Of a DNA stretch of 64,000 nt, positions 11,218 to 21,703 are shown piece by piece. The notes beneath the pieces were generated by a model. The model searched no databases. It was not told the origin of the DNA and saw only the letters and a program-made list of their open reading frames with translations. The stretch's first letter is position 1, and each line of letters starts with the position of its first letter. The stretch comes from Chiua virens. Its lineage: Eukaryota; Basidiomycota; Agaricomycetes; Boletales; Boletaceae. The DNA lies in the NCBI GenBank assembly GCA_019787685.1, contig JAHNUO010000006.1:1488001-1552000 (forward strand). Direction: 5' to 3'. The position numbers and the translations under genes were made by a program.

Positions 11218-12605
11218 CTACAGCTTCAACATTCGTAGGCTGTCTGTGCCTTGGATATCTATATTAATCTCGGCAAAACCAGATCTCATGGGAGTAATAC
11301 TAGCGTGACCTAGTGCAAAGGCCCAACCGTCCGTTCCTACAGGAACGGTGGACAAATCCGGATCGACAAGGTGTTGGATGTCAGGGGCCCACTCGAAGGC
11401 AAGGTGACCTATACCACCACCGAGAGCATCAGGGCTATCGAGTGGCGCCTCGCCCTGAGTTCCGTGATCCACTGAGATATGTTTGAAGAGGCGGCCGTAC
11501 GAGCTACGCCACACATTTGTCCAATACACTTGTAAACCTTCAGGGTCTGCAAGTTTATGGATCATGGGAAGGTTCACGTTGTAAAAGTCAACCTCGCCGC
11601 CGTGTATCCCATCCGGATCTTTGCCCCAATTAGCCCATAAATATTTTACGATACGGATGGAAAGGGTATGCGCTGGCTCAGATAATTGAGGGGGCGTGGG
11701 ATGAAGCACGTTGCCATACGAGAGCGCGATAGCACGCGTGCGAGAAACTGCGGCAGATATCGCTGCGCCGATAGTTCCTGATGAGAGGGTGAACGCGGCT
11801 GCAAAGCATCATGAGACCTCTGTAAGATTGATAAGATCGTGATTGCCAACCTGATGTGTTCCTACCAAAGTTGGGTCCTGAAATCTGGCCGGAATCAAGA
11901 GTCAAAATTTAAGAGTATCATGGATGTGCACATACCACGAGATCAATTTCTCCAGGGTATAAGTTATGGAGAGCAACATTTGTACAGGTAGCTGGAGTCT
12001 TGAGATCATTGCACAATGTGAGTGAGTCTGATGGTCAAAAGGGATCCTGGATGATGTTCGCACCCCATCCAGCAGAATCCACTCTGCGATCTCTCGTTCC
12101 TTTAGTGGTCTGGGGGTGTCCGATGTTTCGCCCTCTTTGCCATCTATGGTGATATGAGCGGCAGATCTAGAGGCACGGGGGGATGAATCCACCTGGTCCT
12201 CTTGGGTAGAAATATCTGCCTCGGGTAACTTCGGTGATATGGAATGACTTTCCTATTCTCGGCGTTGGCATCGTCGTGCTTGTGATTTCATGAAAACGAG
12301 TATATCGCACTGACCGATCCAAGACTTCTGGGAACTTGGTATGACAACTCTTACGTTCCATTCTAAGGGGTTCGCAGAGGGATATAGTTGTGACATAAGA
12401 GGTTGTCATGGGTGCTATCCTGGGGAAGGTAGATACTCACTGAGAACGTTGGTGAGGTGCTGATAAAAACCAAAGACGTGAGGTGACTCTGGGCTCGGTG
12501 GTCCATCGTCGTTCTGATAAGAGTATAACTTGAATGAGTGACTCGATGGGGTAGATAAGGGAGGATGCTGACGACGAGTAGTACTGTGGGGCGGCCGAGT
12601 GACAT
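11218..12605 (-). CDS. SurE-like 5'/3'-nucleotidase (acid phosphatase)
   Basis: A SurE-family phosphatase, which removes phosphate from nucleoside monophosphates using a divalent metal. Exon 1 (MSLGRPTVLLV) is spliced to NDDGPPSPESPHVFGF, reconstructing the N-terminal metal-binding motif xLLVNDDGPP. Downstream are GKSFHITEVTRGRYFYP, EWILLDGTPATCTNVALH, the hallmark ISGPNFGRNTS, a Ser/Gly loop (LSSGTIGAAISAAV), FYNVNLP and the C-terminal GTDGWAFALGHASITPMR. Near 12204-12206 a GGG run (CCC on the coding strand) must lose one base to join RYFYP to the EDQVDSSPRAS stretch, so the frame as given is broken there. No signal peptide remains once intron 1 is removed, so it is probably cytoplasmic. The stop is TAG at 11218-11220. 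Alternative: a pseudogene, if the extra base is real. Confidence 0.85.
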
Positions 12606-12834
12606 GAATGTAGTACTTGAGCTTCAGCCTACTTGGAATGGAAGATGGAACACACTGCCTGTTCCAGGTGACGTTGCCAGCGACGGGCGTCTGGTGCAGT
12701 TCCCATAATTAAAAAAAGTCAGTCAGTTGTATACACCTCGCCTTCGCTGTCGTGAGCGGCGTTGCAAGACAAAGCGTCGCTTGTTTATCCCGCCCAACGT
12801 CACCATTGTCCATGATCACCACCTGAAATCCGCC

Positions 12835-15800
12835 ATGTCTACCCCGCCGTCCACGAGCCCAACCCCTCACTCTTTACCTGCAATCCCGACCCTCTCCCCA
12901 ATACAGATGCCCGCCCAGACCGACTACAGTGGCGAACACTCGTACCGCTCTCCATCGCCCGTGACAGTCTACGATGCCTCCTCCTCCACCCCCTCCTCCC
13001 CAATCGCAGCCCGCCCAGCCCCACTCGCTCTCTCTTCCACTCCTCACCCCCCGCAGTCAAATCTCCGCAAGTCTCTCTCCGTCGATTCCTTCATCGGCTA
13101 CGAACGAGACACATCGTCAACCTCATCTGGCTCGCGGCCTCCTCGAGCCATCGCTCTCGCCTCAGCCGATTCATCTGGAACTCGCAGGACAGAGTTATCC
13201 GTCGATTCTGCACGTCGTCATGTCGCAGATACCGCCCCTTTGTACATTCGAACCCGTGGCATAAGCATGGGTAGCAGGAACGACAATCACAATTCCGCTG
13301 TGGAACAAAACTTTGAACCCGAGCCTTGGCAACCTTCGAAAAAGGTGGGCGATAAGAGCAGGAGAGGCTCAGTGAAAGGCAAGGACCCGGTGAGACCTTC
13401 TCGTCGCCCCGGTGACCTTAAGCTTCCCGCTCGCAACCAATTGCCAGTTGTTCCAGTGAACATCATAGCGAGTCAACTCCCCCAGCCTATTCCCCGCGAC
13501 GATGCTCGCAGGTTGCATTCCACGACATCACTCCAGTCCTTCCCTCGACATTCTTCCGTAACAGACGTTATATCTGGTCGTGTCAGGAGCGGTAGTCTTG
13601 GATTGCAAGCCAACTCTTTAGGTAGAGGCTCTCTCCCAGATACGATTCCACTGATGGTGAGGAGCCAGCTATGTCGATGGATCACCCTCGAACTAAGATC
13701 CCACAGTCGTTTCCCAAGGAAATTTCAATCGCCGTCGTTGGTGCGCCTGGTTGCGGAAAGTCTACGTTCGTTTCGGAGGATGCAAGAGCTTATGGTGTTG
13801 AAGACCTCAGTGCACTTTTCGCCATGTCAGGAAGTTCAATCTCTACACCCTTCTGCTGTAAGTGATAAAGTGTGTTCGCTGGTCAGTTTATCCTTACGTT
13901 TTCCAGACACTAGACGACTTGACTGGGTGAAACAACGGGAGCCACCAAGTGTCTCGATCGTGATTCACGAGCTAGACTTAACGAGGTTGACCTCGCCTCC
14001 TCGAGTGGATGGTATCTTTGTCTGCTATGACAGTGGGGATGCATCCTCATTCGTACCTGTCTCCCACTTTCTCCGTGGGTTTCGTCTCATGTTTTGCGCG
14101 CTAATCGCTTACCCCTTATTTTCCAAGGGTTGATACGTCCGATGAAATACCCTGTGATCGCGGTCGCTCTGAAGTCGGACCTCGCAGTAGCTGTTGACCC
14201 TCAAACATCCTTAAGTTTGTTCCAGCAGCATGACGTTGGTCTGGTACAAGTAAATCATGTCGAAGATGTAGGGAAGATGAGGAAAGCATTTAAATTTCTG
14301 TTGATGTCAATCCTTAGAGTACCGAGTAAGTGTATAGATCTTATGCTTAATGCTCGTACTTTGACCTATTGTGTAACAGATGCCGACCTTCGAAACCCTG
14401 CATCGCCGGAAACGTTGATCTCTCCATCACCATTCGAGAATCGATCATCAATGTCAGCGACACCTACGGCGTCTTCTTCCGTACCTTCGGTCCGTACAAT
14501 GTCACAAGCAAGCTCCTTTCGATTTTCCCCTACCTCCACCCTACCATCATCCCCTCCTCCACTCGCATCATCCCCGACGCGTGCCCGCTCAACGTCAGAC
14601 CTATTTTCGGAACACGAACGAGCGAGATCTCATAATTCAAACGAACACAAACTATCAAATGCACGGAGCGTGACTAGCCTTGTGGCAAGCAACAGCCTGT
14701 CTTCTTTATCATCCTCCCAGCCGGCGAAGAGTGATACACTGAATGGACATCAGGATGATGATCGCTCCGCCAAAAAAGAGAAAGAGCCGTGTGTATTTTC
14801 TTCGCGCTGCTTTGGTCTTGACTGAGATTGTTGTTGAAAAGTCGCTCGGTTCAATATGCCACCTTAGATGAGCTCCTTGACAAGCTCCTCTTTCTTGCAG
14901 TCAGTGGAGACGGTCAGCTACCGAATGTTGATAATTTTTGTGTCGTTTTGACACCTCGATTGTAGATCCGACTTTCGTTGCACATTTTCTGCTCACTTAT
15001 CGGAGATTCGCTAGTCCTCGAAGTATCTTACTGGCTATGCAAAAACGCATGCGACAGCTCGATAATTCCGTAGGTGATCCCATGTTTGCTAGTTATGCTC
15101 AAATGAGGTGAGTTGTTCAGCTACTCTTCGCAAGCGTCTAATCACTCCCTTGTAGGATTTGTCATCTACTTGAAAATTGGATTCACACCTATCCGCAAGA
15201 TTTCGCCGCTCCGGGTGCAGCAGGTGCCTTGAACGCTCTGGTGAAATCCATCATTGGGAAGACATATCTTTTACATTATGGATCCGACTTCCTCCCTTTT
15301 CTGGAACACCTTCCAAGCGTCGTTGATTCCGATTTAGCTTGGGCGCACAAGGCTGACCATGTGCTTGATGATGCTGATGAAACCTATAGTATATCGGATG
15401 GCGAAGATGAAACACTTGCCGCAACCACAGGCTCGGCGTCATCTAATCCGTCCTCTGTGGCACCCTCTCATGAAAATTCGACTGGCTCGATTTCAAGAGA
15501 GCGTAAACAAAGCTTGCCTTTGAGTGCGAAGGCATTGATCATGCTGACCACTCCATCGTACCCGCCAGACACCCCCGAGATATCACCGAAGCAACTCCTG
15601 AAAGAACTATATCGCCAGTCATTGGAATTACAGAACTACGATTGTTCTGAGATTGCTGAAGAGATCACTCGAGTCGAAGCCAAGCTATTCATGGAAATAG
15701 AGGTAGGTCAAATTATAAGTATGCTCAAAGTTTAATATGGAAACCTTGTAGCCGAGACATTGGCTTCGGTATACGCTTATCCCTGGTCGCAAAGACCCGG

Positions 15801-16858
15801 ATTCCGACACTATCTCACGGTTTAACGCTATTTCAAACCATCTTGCTGATTGGTAAGTGTCAATTATATTGATTATCCGTCTCTAACGATTCTTGCAGGG
15901 TTGTATCTTTGATCTTATGTCACGACAAACCCAAAAGTCGAGCGAAACAGATCGAGAAGTTCGTTGATATCGCCCACAAGCTTCGTGCTTTGAACAATTA
16001 TTCTGCCCTCCGCGCCTTCGTCGCCGGAATAAACAACTCGACGTTTCAAGGAGATGATACAATGGAGATCTTTAAAACAAAGACGCCAGACCATTACAAG
16101 AATCTTTTGTCTTGGGACGTCCTGCTGCAACACAGGGGGGCTCATCAGGCGTATCGGATGGCGCTGAAAAACACTAAAGGAGCATGCATTCCTGCTTTGT
16201 ACGAACTATATACCGACCATTGTAGACCGCTAACAACACATATCTTACAGGGAAGTGCACATGTCGGATTTGATCCGTGCTCACGAGGGAAACCCAGACG
16301 TCAGCGCCACGGAGGCCAACAAAATTCACTGGGGAAAGTTCAACATGTTTGGACGATTCATCCAGAGCACAACCCATTGCCAATTACAGTGTCAAACGAC
16401 ATCTGATTACAACTTTTCTGAACGGCCGAAGATTAGGAATCTGGTGTTCAATGAGTATGTGATGCCGGAGGATGTAACTATTCGTGGATTCCCTGATTTT
16501 CCTTAACTGAGTAACTTTGCAGATGCAAGTTTCCAGAATGGCGCCAGTAAGCGATTCGGACGTCGTCGATGAGCCATTTAAGCCAAGCCTGCCTCGGTCG
16601 TTCTCAGCGAGAAGACGGACACTTTACACAGGGAAGAGACACTGCACTCATTCGCAGACTATTCCAGTGGTGATGGGCTCAAGCCCTCCTTGTACTCGGA
16701 AATTTACTGTTGTATCGCCAGTGTTCTTTTGTCTTGATTCTTTATTATGTTGTCTAACGTCTATCATGGGATACCCTGTTGCATACGTACTACCACCACT
16801 GACTGGGTTGTTTTACCTGACGCACTGTATGATATTATATAGCCTTGAAACACTGTAG
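12835..16858 (+). CDS. Ras guanine-nucleotide exchange factor with N-terminal GTPase-like domain
   Basis: A long multi-exon protein of the Cdc25/RasGEF class that would load GTP on a Ras-type GTPase. The ATG at 12835 (MSTPPSTSPTPHSLP) has a good context. Order: about 275 residues of Ser/Pro-rich disordered sequence; a P-loop domain (ISIAVVGAPGCGKSTF) with later Ras-like pieces (VDGIFVCYDSGDASSF, YPVIAVALKSDL); a second Ser/Pro-rich linker; a RasGEF N-terminal motif (TFVAHFLLTYRRFASP, LLENWIHTYPQDF); an acidic Ser-rich insert; and the catalytic RasGEF domain (FNAISNHLADWVVSLIL, KFVDIAHKLRALNNYSA, HYKNLLSW, ACIPALEVHMSDL, KIHWGKFNMFG). The GTPase-like part has LKSD in place of NKxD, so it may be regulatory. 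The last exon after VMPED is uncertain; 16858 is the first in-frame stop, and an extra intron could move the end. Confidence 0.88.
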
Positions 16859-17220
16859 AACACACGTGCAAGCGTCGCATTGATTAGCTTGTCGACATTG
16901 TCTAGGAGACGATTGTACAATAATCGCGATTAACCCTTCTTGTTCTTCTAATCGGTTGGCACGGGCACAGGGCCTAGACACGCCGGCGCCGCGTCCATAT
17001 CCGGGAACAATAGTTGTGGACAAAACAAGCACTCCCAATTCAGCAGCAACTCGTTGTTTCCGGGGTATAAAACCTCCAAGCTCTACGATGGACAGTTCAT
17101 ATCCCATTCACTCCTTTTCTTTTCTGCAGTACTGGTTTACTCGCACCCACTACTTTGAGCAGGACTCTCTTGTTCATTATTTCCTTACCGCCATAACTTG
17201 AACTTGAACTCATCAGCGCC
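16859..17220 (+). promoter_or_regulatory. Promoter region of the Pali-like gene with TATA box
   Basis: The stretch ahead of the ATG at 17221 holds a classic TATA element, ggtataaaac, at about 17063-17073, roughly 150 bases upstream of the start, followed by a pyrimidine-rich leader. No coding sequence is visible. This is the clearest TATA box in the window. Confidence 0.6.
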
Positions 17221-18138
17221 ATGATCGCCGACCTTTCGAAAGCCACTACCCTGTACCTCACGCCCGTTCTCATGCTAACGTCTTTGTTCCTCATATTTTT
17301 TGCGTACTTTGCACCCGTGATCATGCTGCATAGCCAAGTGTCACTCTTGGCGGTAATTCCGTCCACGGTACTCACGCAACCTGGGTCAAGCCAGGTCGTG
17401 GATGGTCCCAGTATGTTTCTAGGGCTGCTAGGCAAGTATCCAATGCTCAGATAATGATCAGGAAATCATGTGCCCACAGGATCATGTACCAAGCCGGACA
17501 ATGCAGCTGGCTTAACTTGCACACCGTCCTCAGTCTCCCCTGTTTACAGTATGTGCCCTTTCATTGCCCGTTTTGCGGGTATGAACATGACTTTGCGATA
17601 GATACCTCGGTGTTTACCTCAAACACACCCAGTTCTGTTTTGGCAGCACCTCCTACTGTTGCACCGGTGTTTGCCGCGATATCGCTCGCGTTCTCGGTCA
17701 TTTTCTTCCTCACGTTCACGGGGATCTCGTTCCGACACTTTATGGGCAAGGCGGGTAATGTTTGGGAAAATCCAATGGTACAGCGAGCTTCCGCTTGGAT
17801 GGGTATTTCCTCTTTCATTGTTGGTATGTCGCACAAAGTCGACACTGGCGTTTCGCGCTGAACTTTGTACTTGATAGGCCTGGCATCTTTCCTCATTGTC
17901 CGCATGTACTTCGGGAAGGCAGCGGATGATTTCAATCAGAGTATCCGAGGCCAGGGAACAAATGGTACCACAACTCATTGCAAATACGAGCAACGGCTTC
18001 ATCAGTAAGTTATCGCTTATGTTTGCGAATTATGTCTAGATGCTTAACGTCGTGTTAGTGGTCTGGGTTGGTTATGCTTTCTTCGCTGTGCCAGTAATGG
18101 TTTCATTGGCAAAGCTACATGTCCTCGCGACGAAATGA
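17221..18138 (+). CDS. Pali/SUR7-like four-helix plasma membrane protein (frame break near the end)
   Basis: A fungal Pali/SUR7-type protein, a family linked to membrane domains, eisosomes and pH sensing. Helix 1 is in the N-terminus (LMLTSLFLIFFAYFAPVIM). An extracellular loop with GSCTKPDNAAGLTCTPSS holds the Cys pair typical of the family. Helices 2 and 3 follow (VFAAISLAFSVIFFLTF, WMGISSFIVGLASFLIV), then FGKAADDFNQSI, and the last helix VWVGYAFFAVPVMVSLAKLH. Intron 17432-17479 has a GC donor. Around 17965-17968 (ggtacca) one extra base separates FNQSIRGQGTNG from PQLIANTSNGFIMVW; the second stretch continues in its own frame across the next intron to the stop, so both halves are evidently coding. 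Without correction the protein would lose the last helix. Confidence 0.75.
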
Positions 18139-19152
18139 ACATTTTTGCATGCGACTTGACACTAGGACTTTTAGATATCCACGCATTTCTGTATCAACAT
18201 GGTTTCATCATACATACATAGTAACTTGTTGACCTAATACAACGACTCCGAGCCATGTGCACTGGCACGGTCCGCTATGCATATCATGATCACCCCGAAT
18301 TTATTATCAACGATGTCGAAAACATCCTCGCCGCATCATCCTAAAGCCCTGTGGATACGTATACAGCATGGATTCATGGAGCAACTGGAGAGACCAAAGC
18401 GTCAAGATTCAGGAAATTGTTTTGGTGCACGCGGCGACCTCGACTCGGATCCGAGTCTGGTGGCCAGCCCGATGCCGTATTTCAGGGTCCGACGGAGTGG
18501 TTTTGCAAACACCGTCGCAGCATCCATCCCTCTCGTTTCGTAGCTAGCCTCATCGTCAGCCCACCTACCCTTCCTGTATAAATATTGTTATAGCTTGGTA
18601 CTTTTCGATCAATTTGATTTCCCCCTTCCTTGAGGGCTCGTGCTGGTGACTCCTTGGTTGCTGGTTCGCTTATCCCTGGCGCTTCAGCATCCCCCTGTCC
18701 AACCAGAGTTTGGAGCTGGCGAGTTCGTCAAATAAAAAATCGGCACATCTAATATGTCAAATTGTTCGCATACATAATAAATTGGATAATGCAAGCACAG
18801 ATGGGATAGACCCACTACTAAGCCGACCGCCGAGCTACTAGTTGGAGGTAACACGTCGCATAATGTATTGGATAAGGAAACAGCGGTATCATACCAAGTA
18901 ACGCTGGGCAGTGTTTTTTCATTTACAACCGGAACTCCGTCGAGGAATTTTCTACTTATGGACTATATGTGTCCGTATCTCGTGATGCACCTGTGTGCCA
19001 GCGCTTTGCGATCGGCCATGCACTCTCCCACTCAGCGTTGGTCTTATCTTGACGCCGTGTATATACCAAGGCGAGTGTTCCCAGCCCAAGGTTTATATAT
19101 TCTATATTGATCATGCACTCTCCGTTCCTATCGTTGCTCGGACCACTTGATA
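18139..19152. other. Long intergenic stretch with a possible gene remnant
   Basis: About one kilobase with no confident gene. A short open frame at 18255-18344 (MCTGTVRYAYHDHPEF and onward, ending NDVENILAASS) reads like real protein, and in another frame at 18351-18581 WIHGATGETKASRFRKLF does too. Together they resemble a decayed gene, but I cannot name it. AT-rich words near 18578 (tataaatattg) and 19090-19100 (tttatatattc) precede the amidase gene; the latter is likely its TATA region. Confidence 0.35.
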
Positions 19153-21197
19153 ATGCCGTCTTGGTCTGATCTTGCTACCGACAAGAAACAGCCGCCAACA
19201 GGAGGCAATTCCTCAAGAATGGTTGATCACTCTTCCTTCTGAAACCAGCCTCAACGTGATTGACTTCCCGGAAACGTGCGGACTACTTACACCAAAGGAG
19301 CTTATGATCACAAACGAGGACGTCATCGTTCTACTGGGAAGGCTTGCGGGTGGTGAATGGTCTGCCGTCGAAGTCACCACGGCGTTCTACAAACGGGCCG
19401 TCGTTGCCCATCAATTAGTAAAATTTCCGTGGTTTTGGTTCATTATTGTGATTGACAAGTACTAGGTGAATTGCTTGACCGAAATATTCGTGGAACGTGC
19501 ACTCGCTCGTGCCGCCGAACTAGATAATGCGTTGAAGAAGACTGGCAAGGTTGTCGGCCCACTTCATGGTCTTCCTATATCCTTGAAGGATCAACTATGT
19601 ATCAAAGGCTTGGAAACGACGGTGGGCTATGCATCCTGGATTGGCAAATACGCAGAAAGGAACGCTGTGCTTGTCGATATTCTGGAAGCATGTGGTGCTG
19701 TTCCGTTTGTAAGGTCCAATGTGCCGCAAACATTGATGGTACGTTGACCTTCAGCATTTGACGTGCGCATCCGAATGCTCTCCATTGCTATAGTGGCCGG
19801 AAACTTTCAACAACATTTTTGGCAGAACGACCAATCCTTACAACCGTTCAGCAACTTGTGGGGGATCCTCCGGGGGTGAGGGTGCGTTAATTGCGTTGAA
19901 AGGAAGTCCCTTGGGTGTTGGTTCTGACATTGGAGGGTGTGTATATCTCGAAATCTACGGATTGTAGGTTAATTTATTCCCAGCTCCGTACGGATACCTG
20001 CTGCATTGTGTGGCTTGTACGGATTACGACCATCTTATGGCCGAGTGCCTTACGGTGGTGCCCTCAACTCTCTCGAGGGACAGGATTCTGTTTTGTCTGT
20101 CCTGGGCCCTATGACTAGTAGTATCTCAGGACTAAAGACTTTCATGGAAGCGGTCATAAAGGCGAAGCCTTGGCTTAGAGACCCGTTAGCCGTGCGCAAG
20201 AAATGGGATGAAGACGAATACCTACTCAAGGATCGGGACAATGGCCGAAAGCTTTGTTTTGCGATCATGTGGGATGATGATGTTTGCATCCCGCATCCCC
20301 CGGTCATACGAGCACTTGAACTAGTCCAAGCAGCGCTTACAAAGGTTGGTCACAATGGTACGTCAACATTGATACTGCTTCGTTCCTTTTTTTGCGACGT
20401 AACACTCAGTTATCACTTGGTACCCGATGGAGCATAAGAAATTAAGTAATGTGACGGTATGTTTCGTTGACTGTCACTTTTCGGATAGTAAGACATGACT
20501 TTGGCTGTTTTGAAGAGGAATATATGGAGTTCCGGGTCCACAGAAGACTTCATGGTCACCACATCAGAAGCCGGAGAGCCAATTATCTCCACCATGATTC
20601 CGGATGGTAATCAAGCCGCCGTCGCACCTTTCCGTCCTAGGAAGGGTGGCATCACTGCATACCAGCTCTGGCAAGTTCAAAAGGAAGAAGAGATCTTCGC
20701 GTCAAGTACTTGGAACACTGGAACAACACAGCATCAAGGACAGGAACGGGACGGCCGGTAGATGCCATTATCTGCCCTGCGGCGCCTTATGCAGCACCCC
20801 CTCACGGGCACAACAGGTCGGTGGTGCCCATTATTCAGCCTATCTTCTCGCCCACAACATGGGACTGTGGTTACTAGGTACACTAATTATACCACGGTGT
20901 GGAACGCACTCGACTATCCTGCCTCAACCTTCCCTGTGACACTCGTTGATCCCTCCATTGACGTCAAGCAGCCCCGTGAGAGCTTTATTGACGCTTTCGA
21001 TCGAGCAATTCACGAGATGTGTATGTTGCTGGTCCTGTGATCAAATTTACATACGGCTAGCTGAGAATTTTTTAGATGATCCCGAGGTATTCCAAGACCT
21101 TCCCATCTGTTTACAACTTGTGGGGCGTACATTAGAGGAGGAAGTTGTCATCGCCATGACCGAGATCGTCGATGCCGCACTCAAGGCCAGTGGGTGA
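19153..21197 (+). pseudogene. Amidase-signature enzyme, tandem copy 1 (frameshifted)
   Basis: An amidase-signature (AS) hydrolase, a class that cleaves amides such as acetamide-type or fatty-acid amides. The Ser-cis-Ser-Lys triad is present: Lys in PISLKDQLCIKG, the Gly/Ser-rich loop CGGSSGGEGALIALKG, and GSDIGGS spanning an intron. Other conserved pieces are GEWSAVEVTTAFYKRAV, LHGLP, PYGGALNSLEGQDSVLSVLG and YTTVWNALDYPASTFPVT. Compared with copy 2, it has one extra base near 19190 (aaacag versus aaacg), which puts the ATG out of frame with the conserved N-terminus, and one missing base near 20684 (AAGGAAGAAG versus AAGGAAAGAAG), which truncates the C-terminal part. Intron positions match copy 2. 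It is either a pseudogene or an intact gene with consensus errors. The stop at 21195-21197 closes the restored frame. Confidence 0.8.
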
Positions 21198-21703
21198 TCA
21201 CCGGAATCTCAAGTATAACGTGTAAATGCAAGAATATCATAGTATGAATACAATCGAGGCTTGGCTGAGTGATGTGGTTGTGCGTTCAGAGATTCCACTG
21301 GCAGTTCCTCCTAACGCCAAGTACGAAATTCGGTCAGTTCTGCCGGTTACCTGATCACACTTCTGCCAGTGAAGCAGTTTTTTTCTTTTCCTTTCGACTG
21401 AGCCATCGAAGTAGTTGTCAGTTTACTTGAGCTGCGTCAGACTGTCAGTAGTAGCATAGATACCAGTTCACACATCCTATCTTCCTTCAAAGTCGATGGA
21501 AATTATAGTCTTCTGATTGCTTCGGATATTTCCAAGTTTTTGTTCCGACTCCATCATATGATCCCCGCAATTTCCCGCAATTACTGTTATCTTCTTGACA
21601 TGTGTATCTCAGATGAGTGTTCCCAGCCTAACCTCTATGCTTATATTCCGGCTACGTATCATGCATTTCACGTTACCCGCCCTTACTCCACCTTGTACCA
21701 GTA
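21198..21703. repeat. Spacer between tandem amidases; duplicated promoter and thiolase-tail scrap
   Basis: No gene. The first part (about 21240-21290) resembles, on the opposite strand, the last codons and stop of the thiolase gene at 23817-23860 (shared words tacaatc, gctgagtga, gttca). The last part resembles the promoter just upstream of copy 1: gagtgttcccagcc occurs at about 19073 and again at about 21616, each followed by a TATA-like word and then the ATG. This fits a duplication that took in promoter, gene and 3' flank. Confidence 0.5.

Noticed and set aside
13640..13690. Apparent frame break in the RasGEF gene after PDTIPLM
   Set aside because: A canonical 50-base intron (gtgagg...cccacag) restores the frame to SFPKEISIAVVG, so no error is needed.
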